This document shows positions 18,082-26,933 of a stretch of DNA of 64,000 bases, piece after piece (the stretch's first letter is position 1; the number at the start of each line of letters is the position of its first letter). Origin of the DNA: JBPRGG01 sp051418075 (GTDB lineage Bacteria > Bacteroidota > Bacteroidia > Cytophagales > Cyclobacteriaceae); NCBI GenBank assembly GCA_051418075.1, contig JBPRGG010000005.1, positions 186,001-250,000 on the forward strand, written 5' to 3'. Below the pieces are notes generated by a model. It made no database searches. It was not told the origin of the DNA and worked only from the letters and a program-made list of their open reading frames with translations. The position numbers and the translations under genes are program-made.

Positions 18082-19320
18082 TCAGACTAACAAATTAAAT
18101 AGTTCAGGATTCTCATTAATCTCCTGATAGTTAATTTTATATTTGATCATTCTTTTTATTAAAGCATCATAATCTTCTTTTTGTTTAAGTTCAACACCTA
18201 CTAAGGCAGGACCGGTTTCCCTGTTGTTTTTTTTGGTGTACTCAAAACGGGTAATATCATCATCGGGTCCCAGTACATTGACCAGGAATTCCTTTAATGC
18301 TCCAGCCCTTTGAGGAAAGATCACCAGGAAATAATGTTTCAAACCTTCATAAATTAAGGATCGTTCCTTGATCTCTTCCATTCTGACTATGTCATTGTTA
18401 CCACCACTGATAATACAAACCACTTTTTTATTTCGGATCTTTTCCCGGTATAGATCCAGTGCTGCAATGGTAAGTGCTCCGGCTGGCTCTACCACAATCG
18501 CCTCTTCGTTATATAGCTTTAAAATTGTGGTACATACTTTACCTTCGTCTACTTCTACCATTTCGTCAATCACCTGCCGGCCTATTCTGAAATTATTTTC
18601 ACCCACCTTTTGCACTGCAGCCCCATCTACAAATTTATCAATCCGGTCCAGGGAAATTAACTGGTTTTGTTCCAGGGATCGTTTCATAGCCGGCGCTCCG
18701 GCTGGTTCTACTCCAATTATCCGGGTGTTTGGGTGTCGGCTTTTAAAGTAGCTGCCTACTCCTGATATAAGTCCACCACCCCCCACCGGTACGAAAATGT
18801 AATCAATATCATCCAGGTCCTGGTCAATTTCCATACCCACTGTACCTTGTCCGGCAATCACCAATGGATCATCGAAAGGATGAATAAAGGTCTTTTGGTT
18901 TTGTTGGCAATCTATCATGGCTTTGCGGCTGGAGTCATCAAAATTATCCCCACTTAATAAAACTTCTACCTGTTCTTTGCCAAACATTTTTACAGAGCGT
19001 ACTTTTTGTTTGGGAGTGGTATAGGGCATGTATATTTTTCCGGGAATCCCCAGTTCGTGACAGGCATAAGCTACCCCCTGGGCATGATTACCTGCACTGG
19101 CACAAACAATACCCTTATTTCTCTCACGGTCCGATAAAGAGACCATCTTGTTGTAAGCTCCCCTGATCTTATAAGACCTCACTACCTGTAGATCTTCCCT
19201 TTTCAAAAAGACACTGGCCTTCAATGTTCCGGATAGGTTTAAATTCAAAGTCAGGGGTGTATGTACAATCACAGGAGCAATCCGCTGGTAAGCCTGTTCT
19301 ATTTCTTCCGGTTTCAGCAT
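18082..19320 (-). CDS. ilvA: Threonine dehydratase (IlvA), biosynthetic
   Basis: About 412 residues from the ATG at 19320, after a terminator hairpin. It converts threonine to 2-oxobutyrate, the first step to isoleucine, in a PLP-dependent reaction. The PLP lysine lies in RSYKIRGAYNKM, and the phosphate-binding glycine loop is GGGGLISGVG. A C-terminal ACT-like regulatory domain (from about residue 325, with LKHYFLVIFPQRAGALKEFL) should sense isoleucine. It is the last gene of the ilvD-ilvB-ilvN-ilvC-ilvA operon and is separated from ilvC by 66 bases containing a terminator, so its level may be lower. An in-frame TTG upstream lies within that hairpin and is unlikely. Confidence 0.95.
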   Translation of the reverse strand: MLKPEEIEQAYQRIAPVIVHTPLTLNLNLSGTLKASVFLKREDLQVVRSYKIRGAYNKMVSLSDRERNKGIVCASAGNHAQGVAYACHELGIPGKIYMPYTTPKQKVRSVKMFGKEQVEVLLSGDNFDDSSRKAMIDCQQNQKTFIHPFDDPLVIAGQGTVGMEIDQDLDDIDYIFVPVGGGGLISGVGSYFKSRHPNTRIIGVEPAGAPAMKRSLEQNQLISLDRIDKFVDGAAVQKVGENNFRIGRQVIDEMVEVDEGKVCTTILKLYNEEAIVVEPAGALTIAALDLYREKIRNKKVVCIISGGNNDIVRMEEIKERSLIYEGLKHYFLVIFPQRAGALKEFLVNVLGPDDDITRFEYTKKNNRETGPALVGVELKQKEDYDALIKRMIKYKINYQEINENPELFNLLV

Positions 19321-19333
19321 GGTTGAACTAAAT

Positions 19334-19364
19334 AAAAAAAGCAATTCCTCTGAAGGAATTGCTT
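19334..19364 (-). terminator. Intra-operon terminator between ilvC and ilvA
   Basis: On the minus strand, AAGCAATTCC pairs with GGAATTGCTT (19339-19348 with 19355-19364), a 10-bp stem with a 6-base loop, followed by a T run ending about 13 bases before the ilvA ATG. It is placed to end most ilvDBNC transcripts, letting only readthrough reach ilvA. Confidence 0.85.
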
Positions 19365-19386
19365 AAAGGAATATTAAATATGATAT

Positions 19387-20433
19387 TTATTTTTTCTTTG
19401 GACGTAGTTTCCTCACCTCTGCCCCTGATTGCCATAATTCTGACTCCCGAAGTTCTTTTAATTCTACTTCAAGTTTATCCCGATAGTCAGGTTCACTATT
19501 TCTTTTAATAGCATTTTCTGCTTCTTTACCGGTTTTCACGCTATTGTAAAGTTCCTCGAAAACAGGTGTTACCGCATCCCGGAATTTTCCCCGCCAGTCC
19601 AAAGCGCCTCTTTGAGCCGTAGTGGAGCAATTGGCATACATCCAGTCCATGCCGTTTTCAGCTACCAGAGGCATCAGGCTTTCAGTAAGTTCCTCTACTG
19701 TTTCATTAAATGCTTCAGAAGGAGAATGACCGTTTTTACGCAAAATATTGTATTGTGCTTCGAAAATTCCGGCAATGGCTCCCATCAGTGTGCCTCTCTC
19801 CCCGGTTAAATCGCTATAAACTTCATTTTGGAAGGTAGTTTCAAAAAGATACCCGGAGCCAATTCCTATGCCAATGGCTTTGGCTTTATCATAAGCCTTA
19901 CCACTATAATCCTGATGTACAGCATAGCTGGAGTTTAAGCCTTTTCCTTCCAGAAACAACCTTCTCAGGCTGGTTCCGGAGCCTTTGGGAGCAACCAAAA
20001 CTACATCTACATGAGGAGGAGGTACGATATTGGTCTGGTCTTTATAAGTTACGCCAAATCCATGTGAAAAGTATAAGGTTTTACCTTCGGTCAGGTTTTC
20101 TTTTACAGTAGGCCAAAGTTGGATCTGACCGGCATCGGATAAAAGAAAAAATATGACAGTTCCTTTTTGCAAAGCTTCTTCTATAGAGAAAAGATCTTTT
20201 CCTTCCACCCAGCCATCATCCAGGGCCTTTTGAAAGGATTTTGAGGGTTTACGTTGACCAACAATTACATTGAAACCATTGTCTTTCAGGTTTAAAGCTT
20301 GCCCAGGTCCTTGCACACCATATCCTATGATTGCAATTGTTTCATTTTGCAGGATCTCTCTGGCCTTGCTAAGTGGAAATTCTTCTCGTGTGACCACATC
20401 TTCTTCAACTCCACCAAAATTTATTTTTGCCAT
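19387..20433 (-). CDS. ilvC: Ketol-acid reductoisomerase
   Basis: A 348-residue class I enzyme (KARI), which isomerises and reduces acetolactate with NADPH. The Rossmann motif IAIIGYGVQGPGQALNL (around 33-49) is followed by VIVGQRKPSKSF, in which the Arg and two Lys/Ser residues suggest NADPH preference. The C-terminal domain carries the Mg-binding region GERGTLMGAIAGIFEAQYNIL (about 213-233) and ESLMPLVAENGMDW. The start lies 15 bases from ilvN and translation is probably coupled. Confidence 0.97.
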   Translation of the reverse strand: MAKINFGGVEEDVVTREEFPLSKAREILQNETIAIIGYGVQGPGQALNLKDNGFNVIVGQRKPSKSFQKALDDGWVEGKDLFSIEEALQKGTVIFFLLSDAGQIQLWPTVKENLTEGKTLYFSHGFGVTYKDQTNIVPPPHVDVVLVAPKGSGTSLRRLFLEGKGLNSSYAVHQDYSGKAYDKAKAIGIGIGSGYLFETTFQNEVYSDLTGERGTLMGAIAGIFEAQYNILRKNGHSPSEAFNETVEELTESLMPLVAENGMDWMYANCSTTAQRGALDWRGKFRDAVTPVFEELYNSVKTGKEAENAIKRNSEPDYRDKLEVELKELRESELWQSGAEVRKLRPKKK

Positions 20434-20448
20434 TTCAATTATTATGAT

Positions 20449-20994
20449 TTAAGGTTTAACATTAAAAACTTCATTTTTTTCTATTTCTTCTAAAAAGTGA
20501 CTTAGGTGCAGCATAGGTTTGTTGATCGCCACCCGGCCAGAACGGGCAAATTCCCTTACCCCAAAAGGCTTGAGCTTTTCAAAAAGATCCTGGGTTTCGG
20601 CTTTATGTCCGGTTTTTTCAATCACGATATAATCGCTGTCCAGAAATATAATTTTGGCATCCGTACCTTTCATAACCTGCTCCAGTTCTTCCATAATTCC
20701 AGGACGATTGCTGATCTTATACAAGGCTATTTCCCGGTGTACGATCTTTTCTTCGGTATGGGCAAGAGCTTTGATCACTTCCACGATTTTTTCTAACTGC
20801 TTAACCACTTTTTCCACCTGTTCGTCGGTAGTACTTACCACGATCGTATGGCGATAAATGCCTTTCACCTCTGTTTCAGAAGCAATAATGCTATCTATAT
20901 TGATTTTTCTACGGGTGAAAACAATAGTAATATGATTTAACAGCCCCGTATAGTTTTCTGAAAAAACGGTGATAGTAAATTCTTTTTCTTCCAT
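20449..20994 (-). CDS. ilvN: Acetolactate synthase small (regulatory) subunit
   Basis: A 181-residue regulatory subunit starting at ATG 20994 (MEEKEFTITVFSENYTGLLN). An N-terminal ACT domain is followed by a C-terminal domain (from about residue 85), as expected for IlvN-type subunits of about 160-190 residues. It binds valine and gives feedback inhibition to the IlvB catalytic subunit, which is encoded 16 bases upstream. An upstream in-frame start would reach into the ilvB coding region and is rejected because homologues begin at MEEKEFT-like sequences. Confidence 0.95.
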   Translation of the reverse strand: MEEKEFTITVFSENYTGLLNHITIVFTRRKINIDSIIASETEVKGIYRHTIVVSTTDEQVEKVVKQLEKIVEVIKALAHTEEKIVHREIALYKISNRPGIMEELEQVMKGTDAKIIFLDSDYIVIEKTGHKAETQDLFEKLKPFGVREFARSGRVAINKPMLHLSHFLEEIEKNEVFNVKP

Positions 20995-21010
20995 GAGCTT
21001 AAAAATTTTC

Positions 21011-22744
21011 TTAATCCAGTCTGATTTTAGTGATACATGAACCCGAAGGAACCATGGGGAAAACATTCAATTCTTTTTCTACCACTACTTCTAACAGGAA
21101 TGAACCATCATAATCAAGCATTTCCTGAATAGATGCATCCAGGTCTTTTCTTTCAGAGATCTTCTTCCCATCAATCCCAAATCCTTTGGCAATGGTAATA
21201 AAATCCGGGTTGACCAACTCCGTGGAAGAGTATCTTTTTTCAAAAAATAATTGTTGCCACTGTCTCACCATACCCAGGAAGTTATTGTTCAGGATAATAA
21301 TCTTCACCGGCAGTTTATTTTGAAAGATGGTGCCCAGTTCCTGTAAGGTCATTTGGAATCCACCGTCACCAATGATGGCTACTACTTCCCTTTCCGGATT
21401 TCCCATTTTGGCACCGAAGGCGGCAGGCAGGGCAAATCCCATGGTACCCAATCCTCCTGATGATACCCAGCCATCGGTCTTGTTGTAGGAGTAATACCGG
21501 GCTGCTACCATCTGATGTTGTCCAACATCCGTCACCACAATGGCCTCTCCTTTGGTTTTATCGGAGACGATCTTTACTACTTCCCCCATTTTAATAGGAC
21601 CTGATTCCGGATGAATATCTTTTTTAATGACTTTATCAAACTCAATTTTATCACATTCCCGGAATTCATTTACCCAATCGTCATGTGTTTTCTGATGGAC
21701 CAGGGGCAACAAGTTTTCCAGAGCATAACGCGCGTCTGACAATATGGGCACGTCAGCTATTACATTTTTATTGATTTCTGCCGGATCAATCTCTATATGG
21801 ATCACTTTGGCCTGTTTGGCGTAGGTATTCAGGTCTCCTGTAACCCGATCGTCGAAACGCATACCTACAGCAATCAATACATCGCATTCATTGGTTTTGA
21901 TATTGGCTCCATAATTACCGTGCATGCCCAGCATACCTACATTCAGGTCGTGGTTACTGGGGAATGCTGATAAGCCTAACAAGGTACTACCTACCGGAAT
22001 ACCTGTTTTTTCCACAAATTTCTTAAAAGCGTCCTGGGCTTTGGAGATCAGAATCCCGTGTCCTGCCAGGATATAAGGTTTTTTGGCCCCATTGATCAGA
22101 TCGGCTGCTTCTTGTAAAGCATTCCCGGAGGGACGGGGATAAGGCATATAACTTCTGATACCTTTGCATTTTTCATAATGAAATTCCAATTGTTCAAATT
22201 GGGCATTTTTGGTAATGTCAATGACTACAGGTCCGGGGCGGCCACTGTTGGCAATATAGAACGCTTCAGATATGGCCCGTGGGATTTCTGAAGCCTTGGT
22301 TACCTGGTAGTTCCATTTTGAAATGGGCATGCTGATTCCCATCACGTCAGTTTCCTGAAATGCATCTGTTCCCAGCAGAGGCCGGGTTACCTGACCCGTA
22401 ATGCAAACCAACGGCGTGGAATCCATTAATGCATCTGCAATTCCGGTGATCAGGTTGGTAGCTCCTGGTCCGGAGGTGGCAAAACACACACCCACCTTTC
22501 CGGTTACCCTGGCATATCCTTCAGCTGCGTGTGAAGCACCTTGCTCATGTCGGGTTAATACGTGATTCAATTTATCCTGATAGTCAAATAAGGCATCATA
22601 TATCGGCATGATGGCTCCACCAGGATAACCAAAGACCACATCGACCCCCTCAGCTATTAATGAAAGAATAACTGCTTCGGCACCGGAAATCTTAACTTTT
22701 TCCTGTTTTGACGCTTTGGTTTGGGTTTTTGTTACTGTTTCCAT
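21011..22744 (-). CDS. ilvB: Acetolactate synthase large subunit
   Basis: A 577-residue thiamine-diphosphate enzyme that condenses pyruvate to acetolactate, or with 2-oxobutyrate to acetohydroxybutyrate. The N-terminal domain has VFGYPGGAIMPIYD (around 37) and the catalytic Glu in LTRHEQGASHAAEGYAR (around 67). The C-terminal ThDP motif is GDGGFQMTLQELGT (about 463-476) followed by IIILNN. The first 20 residues (ETVTKTQTKASKQEKVK) are a short charged tail not found in all members. It is the second gene of the ilv operon, 19 bases after ilvD. Confidence 0.97.
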   Translation of the reverse strand: METVTKTQTKASKQEKVKISGAEAVILSLIAEGVDVVFGYPGGAIMPIYDALFDYQDKLNHVLTRHEQGASHAAEGYARVTGKVGVCFATSGPGATNLITGIADALMDSTPLVCITGQVTRPLLGTDAFQETDVMGISMPISKWNYQVTKASEIPRAISEAFYIANSGRPGPVVIDITKNAQFEQLEFHYEKCKGIRSYMPYPRPSGNALQEAADLINGAKKPYILAGHGILISKAQDAFKKFVEKTGIPVGSTLLGLSAFPSNHDLNVGMLGMHGNYGANIKTNECDVLIAVGMRFDDRVTGDLNTYAKQAKVIHIEIDPAEINKNVIADVPILSDARYALENLLPLVHQKTHDDWVNEFRECDKIEFDKVIKKDIHPESGPIKMGEVVKIVSDKTKGEAIVVTDVGQHQMVAARYYSYNKTDGWVSSGGLGTMGFALPAAFGAKMGNPEREVVAIIGDGGFQMTLQELGTIFQNKLPVKIIILNNNFLGMVRQWQQLFFEKRYSSTELVNPDFITIAKGFGIDGKKISERKDLDASIQEMLDYDGSFLLEVVVEKELNVFPMVPSGSCITKIRLD

Positions 22745-22763
22745 AATAACGTATTTTACATAT

Positions 22764-24443
22764 TTATTGGTCTGTCACACAGCCTTCAGAAGCTGATGAA
22801 ACTAATTTATAATATTTAAAGAGAATTCCTTTTTTTACTTTTAGCGGCGGCATTTGCCAGGCTGACCTTCTCTGGTCCAGTTCCTGATCAGTAATTTTTA
22901 GCTCAATCCTGTTGTTGGCGGCATCTATAGCTATGATATCCCCATTCTGAACCAGGGCAATGTTGCCACCTGAAATGGCTTCAGGGCAAATATGGCCCAC
23001 CACAAAACCGTGAGATCCTCCGGAAAACCGCCCATCAGTAATTAATGCTACCTGTTTGCCCAATCCGGCTCCCATAATGGCAGATGTTATTTTTAACATT
23101 TCAGGCATTCCTGGAGCACCCTTTGGACCTGCATAACGTATTACTACCACATCTCCGGGTACTACTTCGCCTGCTTTTATTTTATCAATGGCATCAAATT
23201 CATCATCATACACTTTGGCTGGGCCTTCAAAATATTCTCCTTCCTTGCCTGTGATCTTAGCCACAGCTCCCTGGGCAGCTAAATTTCCAAATAAAACTTG
23301 AATATGCCCCTTCTTTTTAATAGGATTTTTAATAGGATGTATAAGCTTTTGATCTTGTTCCAATCCGGGTAATTCCTCCAGATTTTCAGCCATGGTTTTA
23401 CCGGTGACTGTCATACACTTTCCATCAATGAAGCCTTCCTGCCACAGTAACTTTAGTACGGCCGGAATGCCCCCTACCTGGTGCAGGTCTTCCATCAGGT
23501 ATTTTCCACTGGGTTTCAGATCAGCCAGATAAGGTGTTTTGTCACTGATCCGTTGAAAATCATTCAGGGTAAGATTAACTTCAGAGGCTTTAGCCATGGC
23601 TAAAAGGTGTAACACCGCATTGGTGGAGCCGCCTAAAGCCATTACCAGGGTGATGGCATTATCGAATGCAGCCGCCGTCATAATATCGAGCGGCTTAAGG
23701 TCTGATGCCATAATATTTTTTATGGCAGCTCCAAGGTGCTGACATTCATATTGTTTTTCCTGGCTGGTGGCTGGATTGGAAGAACTGTAGGGGAGACTCA
23801 TTCCCAGGGCTTCAATGGCAGAAGCCAGGGTGTTGGCGGTGTACATGCCTCCACAAGCTCCTGCACCGGGGCAGGCATTTTTGATGATCCCTTTATAATC
23901 TTCCAGGGAAATTTTTCCGGAAAGCTTTTGTCCATAGGCTTCAAAGGCAGAAATAATATTCAGATTTTCATTTTTCCATTTCCCTGACCTTATAGTGCCT
24001 CCGTAAACCAAAATGGCAGGTCGGTTAAGACGGCTTAAAGCCATCATGGCCCCGGGCATATTTTTATCACAGCCAACTACTGGAATTACAGCATCATAAT
24101 GCTGGGCATTGACTACTGTTTCAATAGAGTCAGCAATGATATCGCGGGATGGGAGGGAATATTTCATACCTTCCGTTCCATTGGATATACCATCACTTAC
24201 TCCTATGGTATGAAAAATCAATCCAACCAACTCCTGTTGGTTCATCCCTTGCTTAATATTTTGGGCCAGATCATTCAGGTGCATGTTACACGTATTTCCT
24301 TCATAGCCTGTACTTACAATGCCTACCTGAGGTTTTTTGAGGTCTTGCTCGGATAATCCAATGCCATAGAGCATGGCCTGAGCTGCTGGCAAAGATTCAT
24401 CCTGTGTAATTTTACTACTGTATCGATTTAACCCTTTTGACAT
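22764..24443 (-). CDS. ilvD: Dihydroxy-acid dehydratase
   Basis: A 559-residue Fe-S dehydratase, the third common step of branched-chain synthesis. Cluster cysteines are in GYEGNTCNMHLN (about 47-58), CDKNMPG (about 124-130) and GACGGMYTANT (about 193-203). The C-terminal domain has TDGRFSGGSHGFVVGHICPEA (about 468-488). It is the first structural gene of the operon and directly follows an attenuator with leader peptide (24456-24583). Confidence 0.97.
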   Translation of the reverse strand: MSKGLNRYSSKITQDESLPAAQAMLYGIGLSEQDLKKPQVGIVSTGYEGNTCNMHLNDLAQNIKQGMNQQELVGLIFHTIGVSDGISNGTEGMKYSLPSRDIIADSIETVVNAQHYDAVIPVVGCDKNMPGAMMALSRLNRPAILVYGGTIRSGKWKNENLNIISAFEAYGQKLSGKISLEDYKGIIKNACPGAGACGGMYTANTLASAIEALGMSLPYSSSNPATSQEKQYECQHLGAAIKNIMASDLKPLDIMTAAAFDNAITLVMALGGSTNAVLHLLAMAKASEVNLTLNDFQRISDKTPYLADLKPSGKYLMEDLHQVGGIPAVLKLLWQEGFIDGKCMTVTGKTMAENLEELPGLEQDQKLIHPIKNPIKKKGHIQVLFGNLAAQGAVAKITGKEGEYFEGPAKVYDDEFDAIDKIKAGEVVPGDVVVIRYAGPKGAPGMPEMLKITSAIMGAGLGKQVALITDGRFSGGSHGFVVGHICPEAISGGNIALVQNGDIIAIDAANNRIELKITDQELDQRRSAWQMPPLKVKKGILFKYYKLVSSASEGCVTDQ

Positions 24444-24455
24444 TATCTTTTTAAA

Positions 24456-24490
24456 TTAAAAAAAGCCTTTCTTAATTTGAGAAAGGCTTT
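24456..24490 (-). terminator. Attenuator terminator of the ilv operon
   Basis: On the minus strand, AAAGCCTTTC pairs with GAAAGGCTTT (24481-24490 with 24462-24471), a 10-bp stem with a 9-base loop, followed by a T run. It lies between the ilv leader peptide and the ilvD ATG (24443). GGAAGGTTT just after the leader stop (24512-24520) can pair with the 5' arm over 9 bp with two G-U pairs, giving an anti-terminator. Confidence 0.92.
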
Positions 24491-24520
24491 CTTTTGCTGT
24501 TAAAATTATATAAACCTTCC

Positions 24521-24583
24521 TCATTCCGTTCTTAAGACGACCACTAGAATAATGACTACGAAAGAAGAAGCAAATAATCTCAT
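24521..24583 (-). CDS. ilv operon leader peptide (attenuation)
   Basis: A 20-codon ORF, ATG at 24583 and TGA ending at 24521. Codons 9-17 read VVIILVVVL: nine successive branched-chain residues. This is the classical composition of an ilv leader peptide. It lies 30 bases before the terminator at 24456-24490. Stalling when charged Val, Ile or Leu tRNA is scarce would block codons 5-8, whose CTTCTTC (24564-24570) can pair with GAGGAAG around the stop codon, and so free the latter to form the anti-terminator. The gene function is inferred from this architecture. Confidence 0.88.
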   Translation of the reverse strand: MRLFASSFVVIILVVVLRTE

Positions 24584-24690
24584 GATTTTTATAACTAAAA
24601 TTAAATTTTGTTTTCTAAAGAACACCCCAAAACTCAGCGTTTTATAAATAAATTCAAAGAATTATTTTAATTTTTAAGCTTGAGTTCAGG

Positions 24691-24722
24691 CAAAGATATA
24701 AATAAATATTTTAAAGTTTCAA
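24691..24722 (-). promoter_or_regulatory. Candidate promoter of the ilv operon
   Basis: On the minus strand TATCTTTG (24691-24698) fits the Bacteroidota -7 box TAnnTTTG, with TTG (24720-24722) about 21 bases upstream as a possible -33 box. Transcription would begin near 24684, about 100 bases before the leader peptide. No experimental support. Confidence 0.5.
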
Positions 24723-24826
24723 GTAATTACTAAAATAAAATAAAATATTCTACAATTGCGGATAACGAAGCTATTTTATGCTTTAAAAACAGAAATTCAC
24801 CATAGAAAACCTTAGGGGAGGCTGCA

Positions 24827-25246
24827 TTAAATTGATTTTTGAATAATAGGGTCAATTGCTGTAAATATACTGTCAGTCTGATGTTTGATCAAATTCAAGG
24901 ATTTTGGATCTGCTTTTACCAGGTCACCTTTATGTTTTAATAGTTTTGATTTACCTGTTTTTAAAAGATCTACTTGGTTCGTTAAAGAATAGGAGACTAA
25001 TTTTTGGAAAGATCCGGCAGAATCATATAGTTTAATTTTTTTATTTATTTCAATCAAACGCTGATCTATATTTTTGATAAGCTGATATTTCTTTTGATCA
25101 AGTTGCTTAATATTTTGTTTTGGAGATTGGATCTCCGGTTTACCTGCTGCTGATTTCTTATATGTCATTCTCCCAGGAAGGATAATCACAATAAGAATCC
25201 CGGTAAAGACACCTAAAATAACCAACATGATCTTAATTCGATCCAT
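24827..25246 (-). CDS. Membrane-anchored hypothetical protein
   Basis: A 139-residue protein I cannot assign. One N-terminal membrane helix (IMLVILGVFTGILIVIILPG, about 5-24) is followed by a lysine-rich linker and an amphipathic helical domain (LDQKKYQLIKNIDQRLIEINKKIKLY) likely to form a coiled coil. The bulk probably lies in the periplasm, and the Lys bias makes it basic. It stands alone, 580 bases from the ilv operon's leader start and 146 bases from the response regulator gene beyond it. Confidence 0.65.
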   Translation of the reverse strand: MDRIKIMLVILGVFTGILIVIILPGRMTYKKSAAGKPEIQSPKQNIKQLDQKKYQLIKNIDQRLIEINKKIKLYDSAGSFQKLVSYSLTNQVDLLKTGKSKLLKHKGDLVKADPKSLNLIKHQTDSIFTAIDPIIQKSI

Positions 25247-25392
25247 GGCAAGTATAATGAGAAAATGATGCCAAAATATAAAAACTCCAGGTATGGCCGT
25301 AAATTAGCATTAATGGACTTATAAAGAAATTCGAATAAAAAGGAGAATGGGCAGAATCTTTCACAACTGGGGAAAATATACACAGAAGAGAG

Positions 25393-26739
25393 CTACTTTT
25401 CCAGCTTGATGTTATAGGTTTTTATCTTGTTATATAATGTCTTCCGGTCGATCTTTAAAAGGTTAGCTGTCTTTGATTTGTTGTGATTGGTTTGTTCCAG
25501 TGCTTTTATGATGGTTTCCTTTTCCGCTTGCTCAGATACAGCTTTAAGATCCTGAGCATTTTTAACAGTTACACTATTATTTGTTTCCTGCTGATCAAGA
25601 AATTCCTGGGGCAATGATTCCCGGGTGATCTCTTCCCCCTGGGTGAGCAACACAGCCCGCTTCATAATATTTTTTAGTTCTCTCAGGTTTCCATGCCATG
25701 AATGATTCAAAAGCACTTGTTTTACCTCAGTAGAGATTTTCTTTACATTTTTAGTAAGCTCTTCATTGCTCTGCTTCATAAAGTGTTGGGCAAAAAGCAA
25801 TAAGTCTTCTTTTCTTTCCCGAAGTGGAGGAATATATATACTGAATTCATTCAATCGGTGAAAAAGGTCTTCTCGGAATTTACCGTTTTCGACAGCTTTT
25901 TTCAGATCTTCATTAGTAGCTACAATGATGCGAACATCTACATCTATATCAACCGTGCTGCCTACTCTTCTGAATTTTCTTTCCTGTAAAACCCTCAACA
26001 TCATGACCTGGATTTCATATGGCAGGTTGCCTATTTCGTCCAGGAAAAGCGTTCCTTTATGGGCCACCTGAAAGCTTCCTTTTTTAGTAACTACAGCTCC
26101 GGTAAAAGCCCCTTTTTCGTGTCCGAACAGCTCGCTGCCAGCTAATTCCTTGGGCAGAGCACCACAATCAACCGCAATGAAAGGATAATTGCCTCTTTTG
26201 CTTTTAGTATGAATTGAATTAGCCAAATACTCTTTTCCGGTGCCTGTTTCACCCTGGATCAACACAGTCATGTCAGTAGGCGCTACCAGGCTGATCTGAT
26301 CATAAATGCCTTTAAGCTTACCATCTTTAAATGAAATGTACTTTTGTTCTGATTGGGTGCTTTTCTGTTTTTTCTTGTCTTTATCTGTCAGGGCCTTTTG
26401 AATGGTACCAAGAATTTCTTCCGGATATAATGGTTTGGTTACATAATCATAGGCACCTAACTTAATTGCCTGCACCGCAATTTTCACGTGGGAATAACCC
26501 GTAATAATAATTACGATGGTATTAGGGCTTATCTGTTTAAACTTCTTTAGTAATTCAATACCATCTTCATCTGGTAATCTAAAATCACATAAAATCAAAT
26601 CAATTTTTTGATTTTTTAATGTGTTTATCGCATTTTGCCCGTTGTTTGATTCAAATACAGAATATCCGTTTTTGGTTAAAAATTTATTTAAAAGTAAACA
26701 TATATTTTGGTCATCGTCGACCACTAATATTTTTTTCAT
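25393..26739 (-). CDS. Sigma-54-dependent response regulator (NtrC type)
   Basis: A 448-residue activator. Receiver domain: VVDDD (7-11) and phospho-acceptor Asp52 in LILCD, with TGYSHVKIAVQ and KPLYPEE. AAA+ domain: Walker A GETGTGKE (163-170) and GAFTGA (210-215). The C-terminal Fis-type helix-turn-helix (about 405-448) has HNKSKTANLLKIDRKTLYNKIK. It is the second such regulator in the window, about 10 kb from the first, and neither has an adjacent kinase. A 9-bp palindrome at 26801-26822 upstream may be its operator. Confidence 0.93.
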   Translation of the reverse strand: MKKILVVDDDQNICLLLNKFLTKNGYSVFESNNGQNAINTLKNQKIDLILCDFRLPDEDGIELLKKFKQISPNTIVIIITGYSHVKIAVQAIKLGAYDYVTKPLYPEEILGTIQKALTDKDKKKQKSTQSEQKYISFKDGKLKGIYDQISLVAPTDMTVLIQGETGTGKEYLANSIHTKSKRGNYPFIAVDCGALPKELAGSELFGHEKGAFTGAVVTKKGSFQVAHKGTLFLDEIGNLPYEIQVMMLRVLQERKFRRVGSTVDIDVDVRIIVATNEDLKKAVENGKFREDLFHRLNEFSIYIPPLRERKEDLLLFAQHFMKQSNEELTKNVKKISTEVKQVLLNHSWHGNLRELKNIMKRAVLLTQGEEITRESLPQEFLDQQETNNSVTVKNAQDLKAVSEQAEKETIIKALEQTNHNKSKTANLLKIDRKTLYNKIKTYNIKLEK

Positions 26740-26800
26740 ATATTTTTTTGCAGATGAATTCCCCAGTTTTTTTACATTGCCCGCTCGATATTATGTTTTC

Positions 26801-26822
26801 ATAAGTAATGGAAATTACTTAT
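26801..26822. promoter_or_regulatory. Palindrome upstream of a sigma-54 regulator
   Basis: ATAAGTAAT at 26801-26809 is followed after GGAA by ATTACTTAT (26814-26822), a perfect 9-bp inverted repeat 62 bases upstream of the response regulator start. It may be an operator, or a small RNA hairpin in the leader. Confidence 0.45.
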
Positions 26823-26933
26823 CTCAATTAGCAAAGATAAAAAAGAATTACCTGATTTTAAAGAAGTATTTTACCTCCTAAGAATAAAATTTAAAATTTA
26901 TCTGGTATTTTGGCACAATTTTTTTAGAACATA

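Noticed and set aside
19320..19344. Upstream TTG start for ilvA
   Set aside because: It lies inside the terminator hairpin and T run; the ATG at 19320 fits homologues.
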